A stretch of 64,000 bases of DNA from Wurfbainia villosa (GCA_025175895.1 CM045989.1:17663928-17727927); one strand, 5' to 3'; shown: positions 1 through 10,835, counted from the first letter of the stretch. A program made the numbers and translations. The notes: generated by a model from the letters alone, not told the origin.

Positions 1-1640
1 TCGAAGTGATCGAAGGTGTTTGAATAACCTATAAAGGATTCACCACTCCTTGCGAGGAGATGTATACCCATGGCCTCTCGTCGGATTGTTACTAAAGTCT
101 TTGGCCAAAGCATTACATGTTTAGAGTAAGGTACTCTTCGATACATGTGCAGTAACTAGAATCCGTAGGACGAGGAAATGATACTTGGGCTAGGTGTGAC
201 GTAGTCAGCCTAGTGGGGACTGACACTATAGACCATGTCCTGAACCAAGTGGGTATAAGATGAGTGAAGGGAATGGGGGCACGATTCATTAATTTCTTGA
301 AGGGTTTCAGAAATAGTTCTGGATCAACCGTTGATCTTTTCGGTTAATTGGGGATCATGATGTACTACTAGGTGCCACTCATGATCGTTCTATAATTAAT
401 GGTTAATTATAGACGGCTAGCATAAACCGAGAACCTATTTGGTCACCGCGCCTGATGGCGTAATCCAAAGGATTTAAAATGAGCTTGAGAATGAGATTCT
501 CAGACCGAGAGAAACTATGTTTGGTTGGACCAAACATGGAGCGAGCATGAAATCGTTTCAGTCGCAATGGAAGCATGGATGAGCCGTGTCTTATGAAGAC
601 ATAATGGATGGACCAAAATGGTTTGGTTCTAATCCAATGGAGGAGAATAAACCAAAGGGTTTGGTTTATTTTAAACGAATGAACCAAAAGTTGGTTCGGT
701 TCGTTTTAACTTAAAATAAACCATCATGGTTTGGTTTATTTTAACTTATCTTAATGGAGCGGGTTAACGGGCCTAATGGTTATGATCCAATAACCATTAA
801 GAGAATTAGTTCTCTATAAAAGAGGGCTTAAGGGATAATTAAGCCCTAATCCAAAAACCCTAGCAAGGAGTTGCCGCCCACCCCATTGAGGGAGTTGCCG
901 CCCAACCTCCTTTGCCGCTCAGCTTTTGTGCCGCCGTCCAAGTCCTTGCCGGCGACCAAGCTTCAGCCGGTGATCCTCCGGCGACCCTCCGGTGATCTCC
1001 TATAGGTTTGGCATCAAGGTGAGCCTTTTCTTCCCTTGGTTGGCCGGCGCCTATCTCCTCCACCAAAGCTGTCCAGTTTTCTGGACAGCTTGTTCTCCTC
1101 TCGTCGGAGCGTCGTTTGGACGACGGTTAGAGCTCCGACAGTGGCTAACTTACCGGGGATTCGATCTCCAGTAATCCTCTGAGGTGGAGGACGAAGGATT
1201 TGTCAATTGGTTGATGAATACCTCTCCGGAGAAGTGAGTTTTGAGAACTCGTATTAGGATCCGAATTTGGATTCGGATCGTGATCATCTCTCGATCACGT
1301 CGTCTTCAACACGAGGCTAGTAACCCGTACGAAGACGAAGCTCGTGGCTTAGTGAAGTCATCCCGAGGAACTCGGCATGGATACGGATAGAGACAATTCT
1401 AGTGAGGATCGTTCCGGTTGATGCCGTTCCCGCTACACGTCATACGAAAGGTATAACGTAGATAAATTTCCTTTTATTGCAAATTTAAATTTACGGTTAT
1501 GTCTACACTTATTGTAATATGCATGCGTGTATTGTGTGTGTTGTAATAAATGTAGATTTATTATTTTTATTGCTTCCGCTGTGTTCATGTTTACGAAACG
1601 TGATCGAACACACACACGCCGCGGTGCCGGAAACCCAACA
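1..1640 (+). mobile_element. LTR X, 3' portion of an unidentified LTR (left end outside window)
   Basis: The stretch ends in ...aaacccaaca, a normal CA-type LTR end, and at 1641 it abuts sequence that clearly belongs to a different LTR family (B type). The intact B4 copy reads gctaagttagtctatacc at the matching place (about 48367-48384), so X was inserted there. The right TSD would be agttg (1641-1645). The left copy is outside the window. A TATA-like box at 813 and leader-like sequence after it suggest plus orientation. The lineage was not recognised. It may be a solo LTR or one end of a full element. No coding region is supported. Confidence 0.6.
813..821 (+). promoter_or_regulatory. TATA-like box in LTR X
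   Basis: ctataaaag lies in tctctataaaagaggg, followed by leader-like sequence with ccctaatccaaaaaccctag. The position inside an LTR fits a U3/R promoter. It is supported by the motif only. Confidence 0.5.
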
Positions 1641-2073
1641 AGTTGGTCTATACCGCCAAGGCACATTGGGCTTACATTGCCAAGACTCTCGCTTGGACTT
1701 TACACTGCCAACCATTGGACTTATGCTACCAAGACTCCCCTCTTGGACTTTACGCCGCCAATATCACCCCTTGGACTTCCCTTGCCAACCCATATTGGAC
1801 TTTCCATTTGCCAAGACTCAAGCTTGGACTTTCCTTTGCGAAGACCCATGCTTGAACTTTTCATCATATGGTCAACCCCATGTCAACCATATAGTCAAAC
1901 AATCAAAGCATCGTCAACCATCAAAATACCACTCGAGTCAAAATCGAGTCCGGTCAATCATGACCCGGATCGATTGCACCAACAATCTCTCCCAAAACAT
2001 TGTCAAACATCAAAATAGTACTCGAGTCCTACTTGAATCTAGTCAATCATGACCTAGGCCAATTGCACTAACA
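1641..2073 (-). repeat. B3: part of a reversed SIRE-like B-type LTR
   Basis: This carries the aagtccaag/cttgg minisatellite of the B-type LTRs in reverse complement. It ends ...tgcactaaca, the reverse of the B-type LTR start tgttggtgca, followed by a reversed PPT (atctccccctttttg). In its own orientation it is the 5' part of a 3' LTR, cut by the insertion of X at 1640. Long readable frames here (for example 1519-2052) are a by-product of the minisatellite. Confidence 0.8.
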
Positions 2074-2567
2074 ATCTCCCCCTTTTTGATGTTTGATAAA
2101 AACCACAAAGCCATTGAGTTAGGCTACCTAACTCAAATCTGCTTGCCAATTGTCCAAAATTGGTAATACCATAAATTCTCCCCCTTTTTGACATACATCA
2201 AAAAGGTTCTCCTCAAGGAGGTCAATATCTCATATCCCAATGAGATCTTACAATCTCCCCCTTGGTCTAAAACATCTAGAATGCCTTCACTCTTCCTAGT
2301 GATAAGTCCCATATCACTTTAGAGAGGCTTCCTATAAACTCTTCCAATTTTCAAATTGGGCATCTCACATTCCCAAAATTCTCCCCCTCATGAGGAAGAA
2401 CACATCCATCATCCCATGATGGATACCTCCCCCTAAAGGCTTGCTCCCCCTTGACCATTGCACCAACAATGTAATTGGAGAGTCCCTAAGCCTATAAGAA
2501 CACTAACCAATCAGAATTAAGGGCAAAAGTTCAAACATGAACTCTCAGACACCTTAAAATTGATACT
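2074..2567 (-). mobile_element. B3: 3' end of the internal region of a reversed gag-only element
   Basis: This is the reverse complement of the last 500 bp or so of the B1 and B2 internal regions. It holds the PPT next to the LTR (2074-2090) and several further ccccctt/ctccccc motifs, which are extra PPT-like runs on the element strand (about 2180, 2250, 2380, 2430, 2450). It is non-coding. Element A interrupts it at 2568, and the five bases before A are atact. The rest of B3 is not found to the right of A, which implies a rearrangement. Confidence 0.75.
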
Positions 2568-4134
2568 TGATAACTACCATTTTGTCAGGTTATTTTGGTC
2601 CGTAATATCACTGTTTTAATCCTCTCGTGTGTTTATTTATCGATTATTTACATGTTTTATGAGTTGGATATATTTTTGGACTTTATTGTAAATTCTCCTA
2701 TTTTTTGGACTTATATGTAAATTTTACATCTTAATCGTAGGAGATCGAGATGAGACAATGGATTAGACTCGAGTTGGATCAAATGTGGCTTCATCTAGGG
2801 TCATAAAGGACATTTCAAGATGAAAGAATCTGAGCCCTTCATCCAGATCAGAAGCAGTTTAATCAAAGGGTTCATATCTGTTTAATCTTGACCGTCCGAT
2901 GAGATCTGATTGATCTGAGCCATCCATCTAAATCTTGAGAGATCCGATCCATACACTCAGATCTAAACATCCTAGCCTTTCACCCAGATCGGTTTGATCA
3001 TGATTGTCCATTCAGATTGATCAGATCCATCCATACGAGATCAAAGCAATTTTAGCCGTTGGATGCACAAGCACTTAATTGATTAATCAAAGCAATTAAA
3101 ACCTAGCTTAATGGATGGATGAGATGTGATCATGCTTCAAATGGACGGCTACCAAAATGAGCTTAAAAATCCAACATCTTCACCTCCCGACTCAGCCGAC
3201 ATTTTCCTTCTTCTCTCCGCGACAATCGCCCGACGCTTCCGCCTCCTTCACCGCCGCCGCGCTCCTGCCCTTCCCCGCTGGTCGCCGGAGAGGAAAGGGG
3301 ATCCCCTCCTTCTCCGGTGGTTGGTGCCCTTCATCTTCGTCCATCGTGCAGCAGAGTTCCCTTTCATCGAGCGACGTCGGCGGACCTTCTCCTTCCACGC
3401 CCAAGTACCGCCGACCAATCGGAGATGGGATTCCTCTCTGATCGGTCCAGCCAGCCACTCCATCCATTTCACTACCGCCAGCCATCTCCACCCAATCTCC
3501 AGCCATCGTCGACAACCATCTTCACCATCAGCTCTGCCAGCCACGGTTCCAAGCTCCGACCAGCTGTTTCCAGATCCGATTAGTATTTCCGGCGCTCTTC
3601 TAGCTCCAATTTTAGAATCCTACAGCAAGCTTTTCCAATGTTGATGTGCTTTGATTGTTTTTTTCATTCGTTGAAAGTTTGTAATGAAATGATCTTCCAT
3701 GTTTAAAATTGCACGTACTTAGTTTAATTTGTTTCACGCCTCTTTAGTGTTCGATGAAATGTTTCTTAGAGCAATTAGGTTGTAGTTGGTTAGTTAGATT
3801 TAATTTCATGTTATGTTTTACTCTTATGTTATTCTGCATATTTAAATTCATGCACTTTCTTGTTTGAATGCTTAGTTTAGGTTTATTTTAATTTCATCGC
3901 AGATTAGAGATTAATTTCCTTGCATTGTCCTTCGTTTGGTAGGATTAGCCTTTTAAAACCCAAAACCCCCAATCTTCAATAGAAAACCCAAGCAATAATT
4001 AGAAATCCTAAGTTTACTATTCTGTCGATTGCACTCGTTGGGAAATGATCCGGGCCATCCACTATGCTATATTAGTGTAGTTAGGGGGTTCGGTAATTAA
4101 TTTGAAACGGTACCACGACAAATACCGCACATCA
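2568..4134 (+). repeat. Element A 5' LTR (1567 bp)
   Basis: It starts tgataactaccatttt and ends ccgcacatca, followed by the PBS. The start recurs at 7283. Roughly 3190-3600 is GC-rich and gives long frames on both strands (for example 3126-3644), but no recognisable protein. The same GC-rich stretch recurs at 29380-29643 in the 3' LTR. Confidence 0.85.
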
Positions 4135-4140
4135 AATTTT

Positions 4141-4157
4141 TGCGCCGTTGCCGGGGA
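4141..4157 (+). promoter_or_regulatory. Element A primer-binding site (tRNA-Asp type)
   Basis: tgcgccgttgccgggga follows the LTR end after six bases. It is complementary to the 3' end of plant tRNA-Asp (from memory TGGCGCCGTTGCCGGGGA), with one base missing. Minus-strand cDNA synthesis would be primed here. Confidence 0.85.
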
Positions 4158-4350
4158 ATGTAATGATGTTTGGTAGATTTAGGATTGTTTGTCCATTTTT
4201 CTTAAAAAAAAAAAATCAAAAATCAAAATTTTTGTTTAGGGATGCATTATTTTATTTCTTGTATATCCATGTATTTGGTCATATCTATTTCCTGTGTCTT
4301 TTGATATTGTTTGTTAGTATTGCAGGAAAGAACAGGAAATTTCTTTAAAC

Positions 4351-4827
4351 ATGGATCCTTATTATCAGCGATTTGGAGACTTCAGTCAAGCTTATTATTC
4401 AGATCAAAGTGAGCAGCATAGTGTATTTTCTATTGAGCCTCATAGTTACCCGCAACAATATCAAGACGTATATGATCCATCTCTTAGATCTTATAGTTAT
4501 GATTGGGGAGATCCTTCAACGCAATATTATCAGCCCAGCGAATTTCAGAGCAGTATGAGTACTTTCAACATCAACAACAGAATAGGTATGAATCATTTTC
4601 AAATACCTATAATTATAGTTGGATGGATCATTCAGAGTTCAAGTATGGAAGCACACAATAGAAAATTCCTCAACCTCAATTCAACAATTCAGGGTGGACT
4701 GATCAATAGAGCTTTGATAATGGAAATGAGCAACAACAGCATGATCAACCTTTTCCAGCATATCAGAGTCCAATATATCAAGACTACAATGAAGAAACCC
4801 TTGCTCCTAGTCAAGAAAATGCACTAG
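4351..4827 (+). CDS. Element A Tyr/Ser/Gln-rich gag-like ORF, probably degenerate
   Basis: This is the first ATG frame after the PBS (about 190 bp downstream), 158 codons. The N-terminal 70 residues are rich in Tyr, Gln, Ser and Asp (motifs YYQRFGDFSQAYYSDQ and YSYDWGDPSTQYYQ), resembling the YSYSYDPGY tail of the zinc-knuckle ORF of element C. After about residue 75 the composition changes, suggesting a frameshift; the downstream DNA (4560-4950) stays Gln/Asn-codon rich in other frames. It has no zinc knuckle, protease or polymerase motif. It is probably a remnant of Tat/Athila-type Gag, but this is not certain. Confidence 0.45.
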   Translation: MDPYYQRFGDFSQAYYSDQSEQHSVFSIEPHSYPQQYQDVYDPSLRSYSYDWGDPSTQYYQPSEFQSSMSTFNINNRIGMNHFQIPIIIVGWIIQSSSMEAHNRKFLNLNSTIQGGLINRALIMEMSNNSMINLFQHIRVQYIKTTMKKPLLLVKKMH

Positions 4828-4991
4828 AAAAGTTCTTGTAGCTAGCAATATTGCAGCAGCAAATGAGGAATAGTCATCAACAACAACAAGAAAAGCTACA
4901 AAATTTACAGATCCAGCAAGATCAAATTGCATCATCCATCAGTTAGATACAAGCACAGGATTCCTTTCAGCCTCTGTCAAAGACCATTTCT

Positions 4992-5684
4992 ATGGATATT
5001 GACATGCGTAGGGAGATGGATTGTGGAGTGAGTGATGGGTATGTCTATGATTCAGCTGCTCCACAGGACTCCTATGAATCTTTATGTTGTGATGTTATTG
5101 TAGATACTGATGGATGTGAATTTATAGATGAAGTGGATGATGATACTAGTGGCTTGGATTTATTTGGTGATGCTATTTATACCACTGATACTGAGATATC
5201 TGCAGTGGAAGCAGGGTCAGAAAAATTAATTGAGGATGATGTTAGTGAGTTGTCAGCTACTCCTATTTGCAGTTTTATTGCAGATGATGTTACAGAGGAG
5301 ACAGTGCCTACAGAATTTTTATGTTTAGATGTGCAACCACTCGATAAGCCTGGCGGAGGAGTGATGGATAGTTGGGTTTTTCCCCCAGACTGGACACTCC
5401 TATTTGAGCTGAAGACTCTAAGAATTTTGCTGATGAAGGCCCTAACAACATATGCAATAATCCAACCCCAAGGCTGGACACTTTTTCTGAATTGCCTTCG
5501 ACCACCAGAGATTACATATGATGCAGCGATCATATTGGAAGGAGTGACATGGACCTATTCTGATGATACCATGAAAGCGCTCACCCCCATTCTGTCCATC
5601 CCACTTCCGACATGGATGATTACACTGAATCTTCCCGCCGGGGATCGAACCCGGGTCACCCACGTGAGTGGCTCCTGCTGCTAA
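4992..5684 (+). CDS. Element A acidic ORF of unknown function
   Basis: An open frame of 230 codons. Its first 120 residues are strongly acidic (many Asp/Glu, e.g. DEVDDDTSGLDLFGD), then the sequence becomes hydrophobic and ordinary. The last 16 residues or so are translated from a tRNA-Asp antisense fragment, so the C-terminus is not original. I recognise no domain. Such acidic reading frames follow gag in some non-autonomous Tat/Athila relatives, so it may be a Gag C-terminal remnant. No function is assigned. Confidence 0.4.
   Translation: MDIDMRREMDCGVSDGYVYDSAAPQDSYESLCCDVIVDTDGCEFIDEVDDDTSGLDLFGDAIYTTDTEISAVEAGSEKLIEDDVSELSATPICSFIADDVTEETVPTEFLCLDVQPLDKPGGGVMDSWVFPPDWTLLFELKTLRILLMKALTTYAIIQPQGWTLFLNCLRPPEITYDAAIILEGVTWTYSDDTMKALTPILSIPLPTWMITLNLPAGDRTRVTHVSGSCC
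5637..5666 (-). other. Antisense tRNA-Asp fragment (anticodon-stem end, variable loop and T-arm)
   Basis: On the minus strand the 30 bases include gtgacccgggttcgatcccc, the variable loop and T-arm of plant tRNA-Asp. They match the remembered tRNA-Asp sequence at 29 of 30 positions. The B-box ggttcgatccc is intact; the acceptor stem, D-arm and anticodon loop are absent, so this is no functional tRNA gene. The element's own PBS is complementary to the same tRNA and in the same sense. Confidence 0.7.
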
Positions 5685-6350
5685 ATCTTCTTCAACCGCC
5701 AGGACCTCAAGGGAGTTTGCTCCATCTCACCTCTTTTCTTTTTCTTTGTATATATGTTTCTTTTACTTCATTTGTTTTTGTTTTAGTTGTTAAGTTTAAG
5801 TTGTTGAGTTTTTGTTTTGTCGATTTTTCAAATAAATTTCCTATGCATTCCTTTATATCATTTTAGAAGTCGTGAAAGCTAGTTAAATTTGATTGTCGAA
5901 TTTTGGGATTTATTGACTTGAATGGATTATTTGATTGCATGTGGTTGCTACTTGGTGATGGATTCTATGTTGATAGATTGAGATGATTTTTTTTCATTCC
6001 TAGTGAGGATTGTGCCTATTTTTATTGCTTGTGTGTGGTGCACTTGTGGTCATTGTAACTCTAGAACTTGCTTTGATTCTTTCGAGACTACACAACCATA
6101 GGTTTGCATGATTAGTATGAAGGCAATCTCACTTGTTTCCTTTTACTACTTTTGTTGTCACATGCTACTCAAATAATTTTCTTATCATACACCATGCTAT
6201 TTTCATTATTCATTCTATTGTCTTTCTATTCCTACATCATGTCATTTTTTTTTCTTTTCTTTCCTTCCATTACTTTCTTTTCCATTTCTATTTTTGGATG
6301 TGGAATATTGGATGTTCCATGATGAGTATTTTGCCTGGGACGACAAAAGT

Positions 6351-6364
6351 TTAAGTGTGGGGGA
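6351..6364 (+). promoter_or_regulatory. Internal second polypurine tract of element A
   Basis: The motif aagtgtgggggaga matches the PPT at the 3' LTR (aagtgtgggggaat, 7269-7282) but lies about 920 bp upstream of it. Element C shows the same doublet with similar spacing. Confidence 0.6.
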
Positions 6365-6490
6365 GAGAGTAGCTCAGGGAAATTTAGTGTAAGCATAGGC
6401 AAGTCGTGCTTGATCACCATGAGCTAGCCATGCTCTTTATCTTTTTAGCTGAGCTTGATGTTGGAGCATAGGGAAGTGCACTACATGTCA

Positions 6491-6580
6491 GAGAAAAAAA
6501 AAGTTTGAAAAAAAAAGAAAAAAAAGCTGAAAAAAAAAGTTGAAAAAAAATAAATTGGGTGCCCATGAAAAAAAAAATAT
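6491..6580 (+). repeat. A-rich low-complexity tract
   Basis: Runs of 7-10 A separated by gtttg, g, gctg, gttg and similar. It sits between the two PPT motifs of element A. Element C has a purine-rich tract in the equivalent interval. Confidence 0.8.
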
Positions 6581-7268
6581 TGTGAAAATTTTGACATGTT
6601 GTGCCATTTTTATTTATGTGTGATAGTATTTTTTGTTAATGACATCCCTTGTTGCAATCATTGAGAGATTTATTGTATATCTTGAGTAGATTTGTATTGA
6701 AGAATGTGATGAGGGTTGTTTACATGTTTATTGGGTTGGAAGGAAAATTTTTTAGGGCAATGTTTTTTTGTACTCATTTATGTAGCATTCTAGTATTTCC
6801 ATATCTTCTTCTTGCATTTCTATATCTATTTCATTTCTTATCTTTCTTTTCTTTCACAGATATTATCATTTTTCTTGTATTCATATTTCCCTTACATTCT
6901 TAATAAGCCTTCAATGATTGTGCATTCTTATGTGTATATAGTGGTCAAGGTAGAAGAAAAGCAAGCATATGGTAGTTCATAAGCCATGAGTAGCTTGAGT
7001 GAACTTCACTATTACATGCTTATGAGAGCGAGAGAAACCACCACTTACCTTGTGAGGCTTAATCATTCTTAGTCTATTCATAATGGATTGAAGTTACTAT
7101 GTTTGCTAACCTATGTAAGATTTGAGTCCATGATTGCTTGAGTCTTTGAGATTTGACAATCCTAGGTAACTTTCTTTCACGATTTTCTATGTATGCTTGG
7201 GAATTGCTAGGGAAATATATCTTCAGATTGTTTTTAGTTTTCTTTACTTGCTCAGGACATGCAAGAAT

Positions 7269-7282
7269 AAGTGTGGGGGAAT
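7269..7282 (+). promoter_or_regulatory. Element A polypurine tract at the 3' LTR
   Basis: aagtgtgggggaat lies directly before the LTR start tgataact, the standard place for plus-strand priming. Confidence 0.8.
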
Positions 7283-7862
7283 TGATAACTACCATTTTGT
7301 CAGGTTATTTTGGTCTTTAATATCACTATTTTAATCCTCTTGTGTGTTTATTTATCGATTATTTACATGTTTTATGAGTTGTATATATTTTTGGACCTTA
7401 TTGTAAATTCTCCTAAATTTTGGACTTAATTATATGCAAATTTTACATCTTAATTGTAGGAGATCGAGATGAGCCAATGGATTAGACTCGAGTTGGATCA
7501 AATGTTGCTTCATCTAGGGTCATAAAGGACATTTCAAGCTGAAAGAATCTGAACCCTTAATCCAGATCAGAAGCAGTTTAATCAAAGAGTTGAGATTTGT
7601 TTAATCCTGACTGTGTGATGAGATCTGAGCCATCCATCTAAATCTTGAGAGAGCCGATCCATACACTCAGATCTAAACATCCTAGCCTTTCACCCGGATC
7701 AGTTTGATCGTGATCGTCCATTTAGATCGATCAGATCCATCCATACGAGATTAGAGCAATTTTAGCCATTGGATGCACAAGCAGTTAATTGATTAATCAA
7801 AGCAATTAAAACCTAGCTTAATGGATGGATGAGATGTGATCATGCTTCAAATGGACAACTAC
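7283..7862 (+). repeat. Element A 3' LTR, left part
   Basis: It repeats 2568-3149 with scattered differences and stops at ...ggacaactac, where element C starts. The last five bases, actac, pair with gctac at 29347-29351 as the TSD of C (4 of 5). Confidence 0.85.
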
Positions 7863-9231
7863 TGATGCACACGAACGCGACCTCAAATCTCGCGACGAAG
7901 GCCGTCGAGGACTCGAAGCATGCGCTCGCGCTCAACCCTCGCAAGTGCACGAATATCGTCAAGTAATAAAGATTATCGATCCCACAGAGACTGGGATTCG
8001 AATACCAAATATTTTCAGTGGTTGTAATTGTTAGGATGTAACTCTAAGAGGTTTCGATTGGTGAAGGCTGTCGGTGGACTTTACTCTATACGGTGTCACA
8101 CGGAGGAGGAAAGGAGTGTGCCGAGGTCTTCAAAGGTGATTCTAGGACTTCAGTTTCGCTTGTGTATCACAAAACAATGTTGTCAATTGGCATTGTCTAG
8201 ACGTTTAGCTATGGTTTTGTGGAAGGTACATCATACACTCTTCCGCAAAGCCACCGCATCTACCGGGAGCTATCTCCGCCTAAAAGGACGGGATAGATGG
8301 TACGAGGATGCCAAATCAATCCCTACGATGAACTGTTTCTGATTCCACCGCACCCTTCTACCCACAGTTACAGGAGATCAGGTTTACCCCTAGGTTCCTT
8401 GTATCAAATCCCCTAAATCTTAAATACGAGGGCTGCCACACCTCGTATCGCCTAAGCACAGCGGATAGAAAACCAAACAAACATAGATATAGTAAAAACA
8501 ACTACAAATTGTCAAATCAAACTCAAAGGCAGAATTTAACATGAACCAACATTGTAATGTGCACACAAGCTACTCCCTAATCCTAGAATCAAAAGTACTA
8601 CTCCATGTATATGAAGGAAGAATCACAAAGCATGTTTATGTTCGAATACATAAGGAATAAGATGTAGGAACAAAGAATTATAATGCTTCCGTGGTCTTCT
8701 CTCCGGCGTTGAAGTGCAAGGCGTGGACCTCCGACGGTGTTCCTCCTCCCTGTTGTGAGTTACCAAAGATTTTTAGGGCTTCAGCGTGCCGTCCTAGCCG
8801 TCGTACCTCCCCCCTAGGGTTTGGGTGGAGCCATCCTTATATAGACATCGCCTCGGACCGCTGCAAAATCTGGAAAAAGCCCTAGTCGCGCAAGTTTGTC
8901 GAGCTGCCACATGGCCATGTGTTTCCACATGACCAGGCCATGTGCAGCCCTGGAGTGCTGATCTCGTCCATTGGGCATGATCGTGTGAATCCACACGCCC
9001 TGGCTGTGTCCCACTCCGCGTCTAGCTGCGAAATGCCCTTCTTTTACTCCGAAAGCGCGTCTTTTTAACCCGAAATGCTAACCTGCACACAAAAGTCCAA
9101 TGAGCAGACCTCGGAACCAGAAAATAGGAAATGCGTGCAAAATAGAGTAACATATGCATGAAACTAACATGAAATGTAACTAGATGTGAGCAAAAACTAC
9201 TCCTAAAACCCTATATGTTTTGCTCACATCA
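7863..9231 (-). repeat. Element C 3' LTR
   Basis: On the minus strand it starts tgatgtgagcaaaac and ends gtgtgcatca. It contains ccacatgaccaggccatgtg-like inverted motifs around 8910-9010. A 104-codon plus-strand frame (8028-8342) recurs in the other LTR copy but lies antisense to the element and has no recognisable domain. Confidence 0.85.
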
Positions 9232-9246
9232 CTTCCCCCAGACTTA
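9232..9246 (-). promoter_or_regulatory. Element C polypurine tract
   Basis: The minus strand reads taagtctgggggaag immediately before the LTR start tgatgtgagc. Confidence 0.8.
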
Positions 9247-9627
9247 AATCTTTGCTTGTCCTCAAGCAAACCTCAGTGCCATGAAATTTTAAAAAGATAT
9301 TGTTCCATAATTAGCATGTTAACTAAATTTATCAAGTGGTATTTGCATTCAAAGAAAAATAAATATGTTCTAGAAATTCACTAGGTTAGCTCCTCATGCT
9401 CGTGCTAAGCAAATCATTCTTAGGAGATACTCATTCTATGGTGAGTTAAGTCATCATCCTATAGCTTTCCTAAGGTCTCTGGCTCTTAAGCACTTACCTG
9501 CCCAAAGCGAGGGTTGTTCCTTAGATCTAGCACAAAGTCTCAAAGGTGTGCTCGGTATTGAGAGAAATTGGTAGGTGTTTCCCCAGTAACCTAACTCGGT
9601 CTCAAAGGGGCACCTAGCCATTTCCAC

Positions 9628-9745
9628 CCACGACAACTATTTTTTATCTTTCATAATCTTCTCTATCTTTTTTTCTTTGTTTTCTTTTTCATTTTTTCTC
9701 TCTCTCTCTTTTATTTCTCTTTTCTTTTCTCTCTTTTATTTTTCG
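9628..9745 (-). repeat. Purine-rich (element strand) low-complexity tract
   Basis: The plus strand is T/C-rich (ttttctttg, ctctctctctctttta and similar), so it is purine-rich in the sense of element C. It lies between the two PPT motifs. The flanking 9247-10181 has no supported gene. Confidence 0.7.
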
Positions 9746-10181
9746 GCTCACTGGGATTTTGATTTTTCCGAATGGGCTTACACAATCCGAGCATCTCCAG
9801 TAATTAAAATGCTAAATCTAGAGTCACATATGGATTCCAAAGTACTAGACTACTGAGATGAATCATAACTAGGTATGTACTAGATTCTCCCTTTCAGAGT
9901 ATTCGACATGTGTAGGTGTAAAAATAAAAACTAACCAATGTAAGTCTAGAACATTCATTAGAGCAAATAAAATAAAATACCACGAGATAAATGAAGTTAA
10001 GCTACCTATGGGAACAACTCATGTAAGTAACTTTAACAAAAATACTACTGAGGCAGCTTTACAGATAACAAAAACTAAGTGCTGAAAGAAACTCAACAAC
10101 CTATGCATGAACAAATGAATGCTAACAATAATGCAAATACCAAGAAAGAAACTACTGCTAGAAACAAAATAAAATTTGGGG

Positions 10182-10197
10182 TCCCCCCCCAGACTTA
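10182..10197 (-). promoter_or_regulatory. Internal second polypurine tract of element C
   Basis: The minus strand reads taagtctggggggggac, nearly the same as the terminal PPT (taagtctgggggaag), about 950 bp upstream of it in element orientation. It follows the end of the last coding remnant (stop at 10219-10221). Confidence 0.6.
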
Positions 10198-10218
10198 TAC
10201 GAAACAATACCTCTAATA

Positions 10219-10695
10219 TTATGGTCGAGGCGGGAAGTCTAGTAGTCTCGGCATGTCAGGCTCCTAGGAAAACCTGGTGCTAAGCCGCTGATGCCACATG
10301 TACATGTGGTCGATCTGAGAGCTGGTGGATGCAACGACCGCTCTATGCTCCTCCTCCCGGGCCCACTATGCCTACTTGGCACGCATATGCTGTCGCATCT
10401 CCTGGCGGTAGGTGGCCTCCTCCGGGCGTCGGGCATCCTCCTCTTGAAAGTAAATACGGGCCTCGTCGTAGAAGTCCTCGGCCCACTGGAAGTGCTCCCA
10501 TAAGCTTGTAAACTTCGCCTGTGTATAGGAGCTATGATCATCCCATCGCTGCCCCTGTGTTTGTTGCTCAGCGTATATGTCATCGAGGCGCGATTGAAAC
10601 TCTGAGAAATCATAGGCAGAAGTACCTGCATCCTGCTCAAAAGTAGGAAAAGAAAATGATGCAGGTGTAGGATTTTCACGTGGACTAGGGGGCGC
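10219..10695 (-). pseudogene. Element C helical coding remnant of unknown function
   Basis: A minus-strand frame not shown by its longest ATG frame reads as plausible protein: Pro/Ser-rich start, motif FEQDAGTSAYDFSEFQ, then a long Glu/Arg/Gln-rich helical stretch (EEDARRPEEATYRQEMRQHM), ending in PRLLDFPPRP and a stop at 10219. Three in-frame TAG codons interrupt it. The style resembles C-terminal Gag-associated proteins of Athila/Tat elements, but I do not recognise the family with confidence. It ends just before the internal PPT. Confidence 0.45.
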
Positions 10696-10835
10696 GACAC
10701 GTCATGTGAAATCACACGGCCTGACTGTGTGCACCTCTGGAAGTCAGGGCATGACCGTGTGAAAATACACTGCTTGACCGTGTGTGACTCTGGAAGTCAG
10801 GGCACGGCCGTGTGAAAACACACGACCTAGCCGTG
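10686..10835 (-). repeat. Degenerate tandem repeat with cacggccgtgtg palindromes
   Basis: A unit of about 53 bp containing tctggaagtcagggca occurs at 10736 and 10789, interspersed with palindromic forms of cacacggc(c)gtgtg. Similar motifs lie in the LTRs of C (about 8910-9010, 29020-29115). Confidence 0.6.

Larger units (their letters stand above)
5685..7268 (+). other. Element A non-coding 3' internal region
   Basis: This is 1.6 kb of T-rich then A-rich DNA with no supported gene. It contains an extra PPT (6351-6364) and an A-rich tract (6491-6580). Short frames such as 6133-6354 and 6649-6903 are Phe/Leu-rich products of the T-rich composition. Confidence 0.6.

Noticed and set aside
1519..2052. 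177-codon frame
   Set aside because: It crosses the X/B3 junction at 1640/1641 and reads minisatellite sequence.
3126..3644. GC-rich 172-codon frame as a possible captured host gene
   Set aside because: It lies wholly inside the A LTR, has competing long frames on both strands, Arg/Pro/Ser composition from GC bias and no domain; the partner LTR at 29380-29643 does not keep the frame.
5637..5666. Functional tRNA-Asp gene
   Set aside because: Only about 30 bases match; acceptor stem, D-arm and anticodon loop are missing.
8028..8342. 104-codon frame also present at 28144-28509
   Set aside because: Similarity follows from being in the two LTRs of element C; it is antisense to the element and shows no recognisable motif.
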